From positions 62,001-126,000 of the forward strand of contig CANOUP010000002.1 of assembly GCA_947570625.1 (NCBI GenBank): DNA of 64,000 bases. Reading direction: 5' to 3'. This document shows positions 7,796-16,274 of this stretch, one piece after another. Position numbers and translations under genes: made by a program. The notes beneath the pieces were generated by a model, which saw nothing but the letters and a program-made list of their open reading frames with translations, was not told the origin of the DNA and did no database searches. Every line of letters begins with the position of its first letter. The stretch's first letter is position 1. The DNA is from an uncultured Clostridia bacterium (GTDB lineage: Bacteria; Bacillota; Clostridia; Christensenellales; Borkfalkiaceae).

Positions 7796-9076
7796 ATGCT
7801 TGAAATTGTTTCCGCGCACGGCGGTCTTGCAAAAAAATATAAAATTCATAAAGGCGACAGAATACTCGCTTTTGACGGGTACAAAGCGGAGGACGAGCTC
7901 GATTATATCTATTACGACAGCAAGCCTTCGTTTAAAATTCTGCTTGCCGATTCAAAAGACAACCGTCGCGAGATTGCAATCGAAAAGTCCGAGGATGAAA
8001 GTTTAAACCTCGTTTTCAAAAAGGCTGAAAAGATACGTACATGCCGTAACAAGTGTATGTTCTGTTTTGTAGACCAGATGGGCGAAGGTATGCGCGAAAG
8101 TCTGTACATAAAAGACGATGACTACGTTATGAGTTTTATGTGCGGAAATTTTGTGACGCTGACCAACGTTTCGGACGAAGAGCTGGAAAGGATAATAAGA
8201 CTTCGTCTTTCTCCGCTTTACGTTTCCGTACACACGATGGACGGAGATTTGCGCTGTAAAATTATGGGCAACCGTTTTGCGGGTAAAATAGGAGAACAGC
8301 TTGAAAAGCTTACTTCCGCAAAAATAACCGTACATTGTCAGGCGGTGATTGTTCCGGGTCTTAACGACGGGGAAAACCTCGAATACACGGCAAGACGGCT
8401 GTTTGCGATGTATCCGTATATTGCGGATTTGGCGGTCGTTCCGACGGGGCTTACGAAATTCAGGGAAGGGCTCGCGCCCATACGAGATTTTACCGCAGAG
8501 GAAGGCGTGGCGGTCATAAGGCTTTGCGACAAACTGAATGCCGAGTTCGGCGTCAACTTTCTGCTTCCTGCCGACGAATATTTCATAAGAAGCGGTAAGG
8601 AACTTAAACCCGTAGATTTTTACGGAGATTTTTCGCAGATAGAAAACGGCATAGGAATGACGAGCAAGTTTATTGCGGAAACGAAGGACGGTTTTTATAA
8701 AACCAAGCTGAAAAAGATTAAACGCGTTGCCGTTATTACTGGCGTAAGCGCTTACGAAACGGTTGAGTCGCTCTGTAAACAGGCAAACGAATATGCGGAT
8801 AATCTCCAAAGTTTCGCGCTTGCCGTGGAAAATTGCTTTTTCGGCAAAACCGTAACGTGCACGGGATTGCTTACTGGCGGAGATATAGCGGACGCGCTCG
8901 AAAAAAATTACGACAAATTCGATTGCGCGATAATTCCGTCCAACACAATGAAAGAGTTCGAGGACGTGTTTCTCGACAATATGACGCTGAAACAGTTAAA
9001 ATCGCGGCTGAAAGGCAAAAAAATAACGGTAAACAAATCAGCCGAAACGTTTTATACAAATCTAATAAAAGGTTAA
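7796..9076 (+). CDS. DUF512 family radical-SAM-like Fe-S protein
   Basis: 426 residues. Seen: an N-terminal PDZ-like region (LAKKYKIHKGDRILAFDGYK), a cysteine cluster CRNKCMFCF near residue 85 typical of radical SAM Fe-S binding, and a C-terminal DUF512 domain. Known: the family is conserved in Clostridia and cyanobacteria, usually beside der, and its reaction is unknown. Here it lies 3 bp upstream of der, so the two share a transcript. The cluster reads CxxxCxxC, the radical SAM form. The mRNA appears leaderless because the promoter -10 box ends 6 nt before the ATG. Confidence 0.88.
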   Translation: MLEIVSAHGGLAKKYKIHKGDRILAFDGYKAEDELDYIYYDSKPSFKILLADSKDNRREIAIEKSEDESLNLVFKKAEKIRTCRNKCMFCFVDQMGEGMRESLYIKDDDYVMSFMCGNFVTLTNVSDEELERIIRLRLSPLYVSVHTMDGDLRCKIMGNRFAGKIGEQLEKLTSAKITVHCQAVIVPGLNDGENLEYTARRLFAMYPYIADLAVVPTGLTKFREGLAPIRDFTAEEGVAVIRLCDKLNAEFGVNFLLPADEYFIRSGKELKPVDFYGDFSQIENGIGMTSKFIAETKDGFYKTKLKKIKRVAVITGVSAYETVESLCKQANEYADNLQSFALAVENCFFGKTVTCTGLLTGGDIADALEKNYDKFDCAIIPSNTMKEFEDVFLDNMTLKQLKSRLKGKKITVNKSAETFYTNLIKG

Positions 9077-9079
9077 ATT

Positions 9080-10390
9080 ATGTCAAACCCCTTAATAGCA
9101 ATAGTAGGCAGACCCAACGTCGGCAAGAGTACGTTTTTCAACAGGGTTGCAGGTAAAAAAGTTTCGATAACCGAGGACAGACCGGGAGTTACGCGCGACA
9201 GGCTGTATATGGATTCGGAATGGCGTGGAAAAGCTTTCACGATGGTGGATACGGGAGGCATCGAAATGCGTTCCGAAGACACTATGTGGCGCGAAATAAA
9301 AAAGCAGGCGGAAGTCGCAATTGATACCGCACAGGTAATACTGTTTTTCGTTGACGGAAAAGAGGGACTTACCACGTCCGATTACGACGTTTCGGATATG
9401 CTCAGGCGTTCAAAAAAGCCCGTAATTCTCGTTGTAAATAAAATAGACGAATACTCGGAGGAGAAAGTTTTCGAATTTTATTCTCTGGGACTCGGTGAGC
9501 CGTATCCCGTTTCCGCAGAACACGGCACCGGCATAGGCGACGTTCTCGACGAGGCGGTAAGCTGGTTTGAAAAATCGGAAATTGCCGAGGACGACAGTAT
9601 AAAAATAGCAGTAGTCGGTAAGCCGAATGCAGGCAAAAGCAGCCTTGTCAACAGGCTGTTGGGTTTCGAGCGTTCGATAGTAACGGATATTGCGGGAACT
9701 ACACGCGACGCAATCGATACTAAGTTTACTTATAACGGTAAAGAATACACAATTATCGATACGGCGGGAATAAGGAAGAAGAGCAAAGTAGAAGACGACG
9801 TGGAATACTATTCGGTAATGCGTGCGTTTGACGCTGTGCGTAGGGCAGACGTCTGCCTTCTCGTGGTTGACAGCTCGGACGGGCTGACCGAGCAGGACAC
9901 TAAAATAATAGGCTACGTGCACGAGCAGGGCAAGCCTTCCGTAATAGTAATGAATAAGTGGGACCTTATCGAAAAGGATACCCATACAATAAATAAATTC
10001 GAAAGTAAGCTTAAAGAAGATTTGAAATTTATGGATTATTTCAAATCCGTTTATATTTCGGCAAAAACGGGACAGCGCGCCGAAAAAATACTTTCCATGG
10101 TCGACGAAGTTTACGCCCACGCGCATTACAGAATTCCTACGGGCATACTTAACGACGTCATTTCCGATGCCGTGCGCGCCAACGAACCGCCTTCGTACAA
10201 CGGCAGAAGGCTTAAAGTTTTCTATTCTTCGCAGGTTTCCGTTGCTCCGCCCGTAATCGTGCTTTTTGTAAACAGCACGGACCTTCTTCATTTTTCATAC
10301 GAAAGGTTTCTTGAAAACACTTTGCGCAAATCCTTTGATTTTTCGGGCACGCCCGTAAAGATAGTAACACGGGAGAGGAAGAACGACTGA
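9080..10390 (+). CDS. der: Ribosome-assembly GTPase Der (EngA)
   Basis: Tandem-GTPase needed for large ribosomal subunit maturation. Seen: first G domain with GRPNVGKS, DTGG and NKID; second G domain with GKPNAGKS, DTAG and NKWD; then a KH-like C-terminal domain. 436 residues, standard length. It starts 3 bp after the DUF512 gene and ends one base before plsY, forming a DUF512-der-plsY unit of the kind often seen in Clostridia. Confidence 0.97.
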   Translation: MSNPLIAIVGRPNVGKSTFFNRVAGKKVSITEDRPGVTRDRLYMDSEWRGKAFTMVDTGGIEMRSEDTMWREIKKQAEVAIDTAQVILFFVDGKEGLTTSDYDVSDMLRRSKKPVILVVNKIDEYSEEKVFEFYSLGLGEPYPVSAEHGTGIGDVLDEAVSWFEKSEIAEDDSIKIAVVGKPNAGKSSLVNRLLGFERSIVTDIAGTTRDAIDTKFTYNGKEYTIIDTAGIRKKSKVEDDVEYYSVMRAFDAVRRADVCLLVVDSSDGLTEQDTKIIGYVHEQGKPSVIVMNKWDLIEKDTHTINKFESKLKEDLKFMDYFKSVYISAKTGQRAEKILSMVDEVYAHAHYRIPTGILNDVISDAVRANEPPSYNGRRLKVFYSSQVSVAPPVIVLFVNSTDLLHFSYERFLENTLRKSFDFSGTPVKIVTRERKND

Positions 10391-10391
10391 T

Positions 10392-11111
10392 ATGCGTGAA
10401 TTTGTTATGGCGGATAACTGGTATTGGTTTTTATTGGCAGTCCTCGGCTGTTATTTTATAGGCTGTTTCAATTTTGCAATACTCATTTCGCATTTCAAAA
10501 ATAAGGATATTCGCGATATAGGAAGCGGAAACCCCGGTTCGATGAATATGACACGCGCATTCGGGCTTAAAGTGGGCATAATAAATTTTTTGTGCGACGC
10601 GGTAAAGGGGGGGCTGCCAGCGCTTGCAGGCTACCTTATTTTTAAAGACTGCGTGTTTTACGGCACGCAGGTTTGCGTTGCCGATTTTGCACGTTATCTT
10701 TTCGGTACGGCTGTCGTAATAGGGCATATATTCCCCGTCACGCTCAAATTCAAGGGCGGTAAAGGTATAGCCTCAACTCTCGGGCTGTTTGGATTCGCTT
10801 TGCCCTGTGAAGAGTGGTTCTATATTTTTATAGTTATAGGCGTGTTTGTATGCGTATTCATATTCATTGTATTGACCGAGCTCGGTTCGATGGGCTCGCT
10901 GGCGTGCGTTTCCGCGCTTACTGTTTGGCAAGGAGTGATATTTATTTTAAGATATTCAGACAACCTTTTCAACGGTTGGGTGATAAGTATTCTCGCGCTT
11001 CTTCTGCTTATAAACGTCTTGACATGGGGGGCACACCACAAGAATATTTTCAAACTTCTTGCAGGCGAAGAGCATAAGACGTCTGTTCTGAAACATAAAA
11101 AGAAACATTGA
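10392..11111 (+). CDS. plsY: Acyl-phosphate glycerol-3-phosphate acyltransferase
   Basis: First acylation step of phospholipid synthesis, transferring an acyl group from acyl-phosphate to glycerol-3-phosphate in the membrane. Seen: five or so hydrophobic segments and the conserved loops GSGNPGSMNMTR and KFKGGKGIAST, with GHIFPV between. 239 residues is longer than the usual 195-215; the additional length is in a hydrophobic C-terminal part and a basic tail (KTSVLKHKKKH). GAGAGGAAG about 10 nt upstream supports the ATG at 10392. Last gene of the der operon. Confidence 0.94.
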   Translation: MREFVMADNWYWFLLAVLGCYFIGCFNFAILISHFKNKDIRDIGSGNPGSMNMTRAFGLKVGIINFLCDAVKGGLPALAGYLIFKDCVFYGTQVCVADFARYLFGTAVVIGHIFPVTLKFKGGKGIASTLGLFGFALPCEEWFYIFIVIGVFVCVFIFIVLTELGSMGSLACVSALTVWQGVIFILRYSDNLFNGWVISILALLLLINVLTWGAHHKNIFKLLAGEEHKTSVLKHKKKH

Positions 11112-11118
11112 AAAACTG

Positions 11119-11147
11119 TTGACAAATTGAAACGGTTGTATTAAAAT
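11119..11147 (+). promoter_or_regulatory. thrS promoter
   Basis: TTGACA 11119-11124, 17-nt spacer, TAAAAT 11142-11147. Predicted start near 11154, at the beginning of the T-box RNA. Confidence 0.8.
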
Positions 11148-11153
11148 ATTTAT

Positions 11154-11351
11154 ACTTGATAAAAGACAAGTACCGCCGATGGATTTTCAGAGAGCGCGGG
11201 GTAGCTGTGAACCGCGTAGTCATAAGGGTAACGGGAAACCGCTTTTAATTAATTCAGGTAATTTAAAGAGGCGCCTAAAAAGCGCAATTAAGGTGGAACC
11301 GCGCATAAATAATATGCGTCCTTAAACGTAATTTCGTTTAAGGATTTTTTT
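11154..11351 (+). promoter_or_regulatory. T-box leader controlling thrS
   Basis: tRNA-sensing attenuator. Seen: the AGTA specifier-loop element (11169-11172), AGAGAGCG and GTGAACC features of stem I, specifier triplet ACC (Thr) at 11238-11240 following GAA, the antiterminator core AGGTGGAACCGCG at 11291-11303 with bulge TGGA at 11294-11297, and the competing terminator at 11320-11351. Known: uncharged cognate tRNA pairs its anticodon with the specifier and its NCCA end with the bulge to permit read-through. The bulge A matches a U73 discriminator, which is what the tRNA-Thr(GGT) at 49189-49264 has. Confidence 0.96.
11320..11351 (+). terminator. T-box conditional terminator
   Basis: CCTTAAACG (11320-11328) pairs with CGTTTAAGG (11335-11343), loop of 6, followed by seven T at 11345-11351. 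Its left arm is also used by the antiterminator. Confidence 0.92.
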
Positions 11352-11374
11352 ATTTGCGCGAAAAGGAGAATAAT

Positions 11375-13327
11375 ATGGAAATTACACTTAAAAACGGAAC
11401 GCTTCAACTCGAAGACGGGGCTACGTGCATGCAGGCTGCGCACGCAATCAGCGAAGGACTGGCGCGTTCGGCCGTCGGCGCGAAGGTAAACGGAACGCTT
11501 TGCGATTTAAGCTGTGCGTTGAAAGATGGCGACAGTCTTGAAATCGTAACGCTTAAAGATAAAGAAGGGCTGGACATTTACCGCCATACCTGTGCGCACG
11601 TACTTGCGCAGGCTGTTAAAAACATTTATCCCACTTGTTGCCTTGCCATAGGGCCCGTAATTGAAAACGGTTTTTATTACGATATCGATTTCAATACCCC
11701 CATTTCGCAGGACGATTTTGCTAAAATCGAAGTCGAAATGCTTAAAATTATCAAAGCGAACACTCCTATCGAAAGATTCGAGCTTCCCCGTGCCGAAGCG
11801 TTGAAGCTTATGAAAAAGTATAAGGAAAAATATAAAATCGAGCTGATAAACGATTTGCCAGAAGACGCGGTAATTTCCTTCTATAAGCAGGGCTCTTTTA
11901 CCGACCTTTGCAGGGGACCTCATTTGCCTTCGACAGGCAAAATCAAGGCTTTCAAGCTGACTTCGCTTACGGGCGCATATTGGCGCGGAAACGAAAAGAA
12001 CAAAATGCTTACCAGAATTTACGGCACGGCGTTTGAAAAGAAGAGCCAGCTTGACGAATACCTCATCGCAACCGAAGAGGCGAAAAAGCGCGACCACAAC
12101 AAGCTCGGCAGGGAACTCGGTATTTTTATGACTTCCGACGTAGTGGGGCAGGGGTTGCCTATCTTAATGCCTAAGGGCGCTAAGATTATGCAGATACTTA
12201 CGCGCTTTGTCGAGGATGAGGAAGCAAAACGCGGGTTTATGATTACCAAAACGCCTAATATGGCAAAATCCGATTTATATAAAATTTCGGGTCACTGGGC
12301 GCATTACCGCGACAAAATGTTTATACTCGGCGAGGTAGACAAGAACGGCGAATCTCCTAAGGGTGAAGAAATTATGGCGCTTCGTCCCATGACCTGCCCT
12401 TTCCAGTATCAGATTTATAAAAACGGTCTGAAATCTTACCGCGATTTGCCTTGCAGATATTCCGAAACGGCGTCCGAATTCAGAAAGGAAGCTTCGGGCG
12501 AAATGCACGGACTTATCAGAATACGTCAGTTTACTCTTTCCGACGGTCATATAATCTGTACGAAAGAGCAGGTGGAAGACGAATTTAAACGCTGTCTTGA
12601 CCTTTCGTATTATATACTCGAAGCACTTGGTATGAGGAACGACGTAACCTTCCGTTTCTCCAAACGCGGGAAGTCGAAGTCGGAGAAATATATCGATAAC
12701 GACGCGGCGTGGAACAACACGGAAGCAATGATGAAAGTTATCCTCGACGACTTGAAGCTCGACTATGTCGAAGCCGACGACGAGGCCGCTTTCTACGGAC
12801 CTAAGCTCGATATTCAGGCAAAAAACGTTTACGGCAAAGAAGATACGCTGATAACCATTCAAATCGACTTTGCCGCGGGTGAAAGCTTCGATATGCAGTA
12901 TGTGGACGTAGACGGCGTAAAGCGTCACCCCTATGTAATCCACCGCAGTTCGATAGGCTGTTACGAAAGAACGCTTGCGCTTCTTATCGAGAAGTATGCC
13001 GGCGCATTCCCCTTGTGGATTTGTCCGACGCAGGTTAAAATTTTGCCTATTACCGACAGAACGCTTGATTTTGCCAAGAACGTTGCCGATAAACTTTACT
13101 ATGCGGGAATACGCGCGGAAGTCGATAGCAGAAACGAAAAAATCGGTTATAAAATTCGCGAAGCTAAGCTTGAAAAAATTCCTTACGTGTTGGTTGTCGG
13201 AGATAAAGAAGCGGAAGAAAACACCGTTAACGTCAATAAGCGCGGTGTTGAAGAAAAATATACTCAATCGGTTGACGAATTTATCGCAAAGACCGTTGAA
13301 GAAGATAAAAATAAAATAATCTTTTAA
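11375..13327 (+). CDS. thrS: Threonyl-tRNA synthetase
   Basis: Class II synthetase, 650 residues. Seen: N-terminal TGS domain (about residues 1-62), editing domain with HTCAHVLAQAV and CRGPHLPSTG, catalytic core with motif-2 type SETASEFRKEASGEMHGLIR and the zinc ligands (TCPFQ, DGHI, HRSSIGCYERTL), and a C-terminal anticodon-binding domain. Start ATG 11375 follows AAGGAGAA at 11363-11370; an in-frame TTG at 11354 lies directly after the terminator U-tract and lacks a site. Controlled by the T-box upstream, so made when threonine charging is low. Confidence 0.97.
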   Translation: MEITLKNGTLQLEDGATCMQAAHAISEGLARSAVGAKVNGTLCDLSCALKDGDSLEIVTLKDKEGLDIYRHTCAHVLAQAVKNIYPTCCLAIGPVIENGFYYDIDFNTPISQDDFAKIEVEMLKIIKANTPIERFELPRAEALKLMKKYKEKYKIELINDLPEDAVISFYKQGSFTDLCRGPHLPSTGKIKAFKLTSLTGAYWRGNEKNKMLTRIYGTAFEKKSQLDEYLIATEEAKKRDHNKLGRELGIFMTSDVVGQGLPILMPKGAKIMQILTRFVEDEEAKRGFMITKTPNMAKSDLYKISGHWAHYRDKMFILGEVDKNGESPKGEEIMALRPMTCPFQYQIYKNGLKSYRDLPCRYSETASEFRKEASGEMHGLIRIRQFTLSDGHIICTKEQVEDEFKRCLDLSYYILEALGMRNDVTFRFSKRGKSKSEKYIDNDAAWNNTEAMMKVILDDLKLDYVEADDEAAFYGPKLDIQAKNVYGKEDTLITIQIDFAAGESFDMQYVDVDGVKRHPYVIHRSSIGCYERTLALLIEKYAGAFPLWICPTQVKILPITDRTLDFAKNVADKLYYAGIRAEVDSRNEKIGYKIREAKLEKIPYVLVVGDKEAEENTVNVNKRGVEEKYTQSVDEFIAKTVEEDKNKIIF

Positions 13328-13344
13328 AATACGGTAAAAATTAT

Positions 13345-13373
13345 TTGACATAGCGCAGAATAAAGTATAAAAT
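13345..13373 (+). promoter_or_regulatory. Promoter of infC-rpmI-rplT
   Basis: TTGACA 13345-13350, 17-nt spacer, TAAAAT 13368-13373. It lies 17 bp after thrS and drives a leader of about 130 nt. Confidence 0.75.
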
Positions 13374-13379
13374 ATTACC

Positions 13380-13490
13380 GTTAAGTAAAGGTAACCCCTT
13401 TCGCCTTACGAAAAGTTCGTCTGGCTGATAGAAGATATTTCGCGGTATTATGCCGTATTATCGTCGGGTTGCTTGCAACCCGATTTTTTT
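13380..13490 (+). promoter_or_regulatory. Attenuator leader of the infC-rpmI-rplT operon (L20-type)
   Basis: A leader of about 110 nt with several possible stems ends in a terminator hairpin before infC. Known: in Bacillota this operon is controlled by ribosomal protein L20 binding its own leader and promoting termination. Inferred: the same here, from operon content, leader length and the premature terminator. I could not match individual L20-binding nucleotides, so the class is an inference. Confidence 0.55.
13464..13490 (+). terminator. Premature terminator in infC leader
   Basis: TCGGGTTG (13464-13471) and CAACCCGA (13476-13483) form an 8-bp stem with a 4-nt loop, followed by seven T at 13484-13490. 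Located 22 bp before the infC start. Confidence 0.85.
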
Positions 13491-13512
13491 CGGGAAAATT
13501 TTTGAGAGGTAT

Positions 13513-14031
13513 ATGATTATAAAGGACTTATATTCCGTCAACGAAGCTATCCGCGATAGAGAAGTCAGAGTTATCGGAAGCGACGGCGCCATGCTCGGCG
13601 TTATGTCAAGCCGTGAAGCACAGCGTCTTGCCGACGAAGCAGAACTCGATTTGGTGAAGATTTCTCCCAATGCAATCCCGCCGGTCTGTAAAATTATGGA
13701 CTATTCGAAGTTCAAGTACGAACAGGCAAAACGCGATAAGGAAAACCGCAAAAATCAGTCCGTTATCGAGGTAAAGGAAATACGTCTTTCAATGACGATA
13801 GACGTGGGCGATATTGCAGTCAAGACAAAGCAATGCCTTAAATTCCTCGAAGCAGGCAACAAAGTTAAGGTTTCGATAAGAATGAAAGGCCGTGAAAACG
13901 CGCGTTCCTACCAGGGCGTAAAAGTTATGCAGGATTTTTACGACGGACTGGAAGGTAAAGCCGTTCAGGATAAGAAGCCTACGACCGAGGGAAGAAACAT
14001 TATAATGATGCTCTCGCCCGTAAAAGCTTAA
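13513..14031 (+). CDS. infC: Translation initiation factor IF-3
   Basis: Binds the 30S subunit and enforces start-codon selection. Seen: N-terminal domain with VRVIGSDGAMLG and the linker VKISPNAIPPVCKIMDYSKFKYEQ, then the C-terminal domain ending in a conserved LSP segment. Start ATG 13513 follows GAGAGGT at 13504-13510 and gives 172 residues, the usual length. An in-frame ATG at 13450 would place the terminator hairpin inside the coding region and is rejected. First gene of the infC-rpmI-rplT operon. Confidence 0.96.
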   Translation: MIIKDLYSVNEAIRDREVRVIGSDGAMLGVMSSREAQRLADEAELDLVKISPNAIPPVCKIMDYSKFKYEQAKRDKENRKNQSVIEVKEIRLSMTIDVGDIAVKTKQCLKFLEAGNKVKVSIRMKGRENARSYQGVKVMQDFYDGLEGKAVQDKKPTTEGRNIIMMLSPVKA

Positions 14032-14069
14032 CACAATTTTCGAAAATATTTCAATTGGAGGATAAAAAC

Positions 14070-14270
14070 ATGCCTAAACAGAAGTCGCACAGCGGCACAA
14101 AGAAACGTTTCTGGCTCACATCTACCGGCAAGGTTAAAAGACCTCACGGCGGTAAGAACCACAAGGCTGAAACAAAAAACAGAAAAAGAAAGAGAAATTT
14201 GCGTCAGAATACGCTTGTTTCGTCTACGCAGGAATCCAACGTAAAAGCGATGATTCCTTATAAGAACTAA
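14070..14270 (+). CDS. rpmI: 50S ribosomal protein L35
   Basis: 66 residues, very basic. Seen: the family opening [14 protein letters not shown] and the [11 protein letters not shown] segment. GGAGGAT at 14057-14063 precedes ATG 14070, whereas the upstream in-frame start at 14055 would overlap that site. Structural protein of the large subunit, flanked by infC and rplT as in nearly all Bacillota. Confidence 0.97.
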   Translation: MPKQKSHSGTKKRFWLTSTGKVKRPHGGKNHKAETKNRKRKRNLRQNTLVSSTQESNVKAMIPYKN

Positions 14271-14287
14271 CAGGAGGACTGAAAGAA

Positions 14288-14638
14288 ATGCGTATTAAAA
14301 GAAGTGTTAACGCTTTAAAGAAGCGTAGAAAGATATTCCGCCTTTCCAAAGGCTATTTCGGCAACAAATCCAAGTCTTACAGAATCGCCCGTCAGGCGGT
14401 TATGAAGTCTTTGAACTATGCTTATATCGGCAGAAAACTCAGAAAGCGCGATATGCGCAGTCTGTGGATTGCCCGTATAAACGCGGCCGCGAGAATTAAC
14501 GGTCTTTCCTATTCCAAGTTTATGCATGGACTCAAAGTTGCAGGCATCAACCTTAACAGAAAGGTTCTTGCGGAACTTGCGGTTAACGATTCCAACGCTT
14601 TTGCGGAGCTTGCGGCAAAGGCTAAACAAGCTTTATAA
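14288..14638 (+). CDS. rplT: 50S ribosomal protein L20
   Basis: 116 residues. Seen: [19 protein letters not shown] with the [21 protein letters not shown] core. An early assembly protein of the 50S subunit and, in Bacillota, the autogenous repressor of this operon. AGGAGG lies upstream of the ATG at the standard distance. Followed by a strong terminator. Confidence 0.98.
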   Translation: MRIKRSVNALKKRRKIFRLSKGYFGNKSKSYRIARQAVMKSLNYAYIGRKLRKRDMRSLWIARINAAARINGLSYSKFMHGLKVAGINLNRKVLAELAVNDSNAFAELAAKAKQAL

Positions 14639-14645
14639 TCGAGAT

Positions 14646-14679
14646 TTAAGCCTTTACTGTAATAAAGGCTTAATTTTTT
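14646..14679 (+). terminator. Terminator of infC-rpmI-rplT
   Basis: TTAAGCCTTTA (14646-14656) pairs with TAAAGGCTTAA (14663-14673) across a 6-nt loop, then six T. Confidence 0.9.
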
Positions 14680-14690
14680 ATTGTAAATAA

Positions 14691-15428
14691 ATGATAATAA
14701 CGTCAAAATCCAATCCTATAATCAAAAGTATCAGCGCGCTTTCGGAAAAGAAATTCAGAAAACAGTACGGCAAATATATCGTCGAGGGAATAAAGCCCGT
14801 AAACGAGTGTATTGCGGCTGGTTGCTCGGTGGATAAAATCGTTTGTACCGAACAGACTGCGGGAATGTATGAAAATCCTCTTATTGTAGGTGATACTGTA
14901 TTCAATTCTCTGTCGTCTGAAAAGACACCACAGGGTGTGCTTGCAATCGTGAATATTCAAGATAAGCCGTTGGTTGCGCCTTCGGGAAACTGCTTGCTTT
15001 TGGATTGCTTGCAGGACCCCGGAAACCTCGGCACGGTTATCCGTACAGCGAACGCGGCCGGTTATAAAGATATTTATCTTATAAATTGCACAGACCCGTA
15101 TTCGCCTAAGGCGGTACGCGCCAGCATGAGCGGGATATTTTTCGTGAACCTGTATTTCGGTACCTATGACGAAATTTTCTCTGTTCTCGGTAATTGCGCT
15201 CTTATCAGTGCGGATATGCATGGCGAGGATATATTCTCGTTCAGTCCGCCCGACAAGTTTTGTCTGTGCATAGGCAACGAGGGCAACGGCATAAGTAAAA
15301 ATGTTGCGGACAGAGCCGATTATACGGTAAGGATTCCTATGAGCGATACTTGCGAAAGTCTTAACGCGGGCGTATCTGCGGGGATAGCTATGTATACGCT
15401 CAAAAATAACAAAAAAATTGCGAGGTAA
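14691..15428 (+). CDS. TrmH/SpoU-family RNA 2'-O-methyltransferase
   Basis: Transfers a methyl group from SAM to a ribose of rRNA or tRNA. Seen: N-terminal substrate-binding region (residues 1-90) and the three SPOUT motifs: LQDPGNLGTVIRTANAAG, IGNEGNGIS and IPMSDTCESLNAG. 245 residues. RlmB-like or YsgA-like; the target nucleotide cannot be told from sequence. The ATG at 14691 lies only 12 bp after the terminator T-tract and has no convincing Shine-Dalgarno site, so its promoter and initiation are unclear. It is 2 bp upstream of yebC. Confidence 0.9.
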   Translation: MIITSKSNPIIKSISALSEKKFRKQYGKYIVEGIKPVNECIAAGCSVDKIVCTEQTAGMYENPLIVGDTVFNSLSSEKTPQGVLAIVNIQDKPLVAPSGNCLLLDCLQDPGNLGTVIRTANAAGYKDIYLINCTDPYSPKAVRASMSGIFFVNLYFGTYDEIFSVLGNCALISADMHGEDIFSFSPPDKFCLCIGNEGNGISKNVADRADYTVRIPMSDTCESLNAGVSAGIAMYTLKNNKKIAR

Positions 15429-15430
15429 TT

Positions 15431-16168
15431 ATGTCAGGACATTCCAAATGGCACAATATAGCGGCTAAAAAAGGCAAAACGGATGCCGCGCGCGGTGCTG
15501 TGTTCACAAAAATAGGCAGGGAACTTGCCGTTGCGGCAAAAAATAATCCCAATCCCGATACAAACTCAAAGCTTGCCGACGTCATTGCGAAGGCGAAAGC
15601 GGCAAATATGCCCAATGAAAATATTAAACGTTCCATAGCGAAAGCTGCGGGCGAGCTCGGCGATAAGGATTATAAGGAGCTTACGTACGAAGGTTACGGC
15701 GTTGCGGGCTCGGCTGTAATTATAAAAACGCTTACAGATAACGTAAACAGAACGGCTGGCGATATTCGCTCCACAATGTCGAAATGCGGTGGACAGATGG
15801 GCAATAACGGCTGTGTATCCTATATGTTCGATAATAAGGGCATAATCATTATAGAACGTACAGTTGCGCTTGACGAGGATACTATGATGGAATATTGCCT
15901 TGAAGCCGAAGCCGACGACTACGTTACGGAAGACGACGTATACGAGGTTTACACAACTCCCGAAACCTTCTCGGCTGTAAGAAAGTATTTCGAGAATAAG
16001 GGCGTTACTTTCCTCGAAGCTTCAATAAAAATGGTTCCGCAGAACTATATCACTCTCGACGGGGACAAGCTTGAAACGTTTAAGAAAATGCTTGACAAGC
16101 TTGACGAGCTTGACGACGTGCAGGATATTTATCACAACGTCGAACTTCCCGAGGACGACGAGGAATAA
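15431..16168 (+). CDS. yebC: YebC/PmpR-family translation or transcription regulator
   Basis: 245 residues matching the YebC family throughout. Seen: the N-terminus MSGHSKWHNIAAKKGKTD, the helical segment ANMPNENIKRSIAKA, and acidic domains 2 and 3. Known: members have been described as DNA-binding regulators and, more recently, as factors that help ribosomes through proline-rich stretches. The start 2 bp after the methyltransferase gene implies one transcript. An acidic C-terminal tail (EDDEE) closes the protein. Followed by a terminator. Confidence 0.95.
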   Translation: MSGHSKWHNIAAKKGKTDAARGAVFTKIGRELAVAAKNNPNPDTNSKLADVIAKAKAANMPNENIKRSIAKAAGELGDKDYKELTYEGYGVAGSAVIIKTLTDNVNRTAGDIRSTMSKCGGQMGNNGCVSYMFDNKGIIIIERTVALDEDTMMEYCLEAEADDYVTEDDVYEVYTTPETFSAVRKYFENKGVTFLEASIKMVPQNYITLDGDKLETFKKMLDKLDELDDVQDIYHNVELPEDDEE

Positions 16169-16183
16169 CTTAAAAAATTTTTT

Positions 16184-16214
16184 AGCAGTACGCAATTTTG
16201 CGTACTGCTTTTTT
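16184..16214 (+). terminator. Terminator after yebC
   Basis: AGCAGTACGCA (16184-16194) and TGCGTACTGCT (16199-16209), 4-nt loop, followed by a T-tract to 16214. Confidence 0.92.
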
Positions 16215-16274
16215 GTATAAAAAATTTCAAAATATCCAAATTAATTTTACAAGCGGAAACGCTTTGATTATATA

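Noticed and set aside
8003-8809. Long open frame on the minus strand opposite the DUF512 gene
   Set aside because: Arises from codon bias of the real plus-strand gene; no ribosome binding site and no recognisable protein.
9410-10291. Minus-strand frame of 293 codons opposite der
   Set aside because: Shadow of der; the translation shows no family motif and der is intact.
12275-13351. Minus-strand frame of 358 codons opposite thrS
   Set aside because: Shadow of thrS, rich in Phe, Arg and Val as expected from an antisense reading; no start signals.
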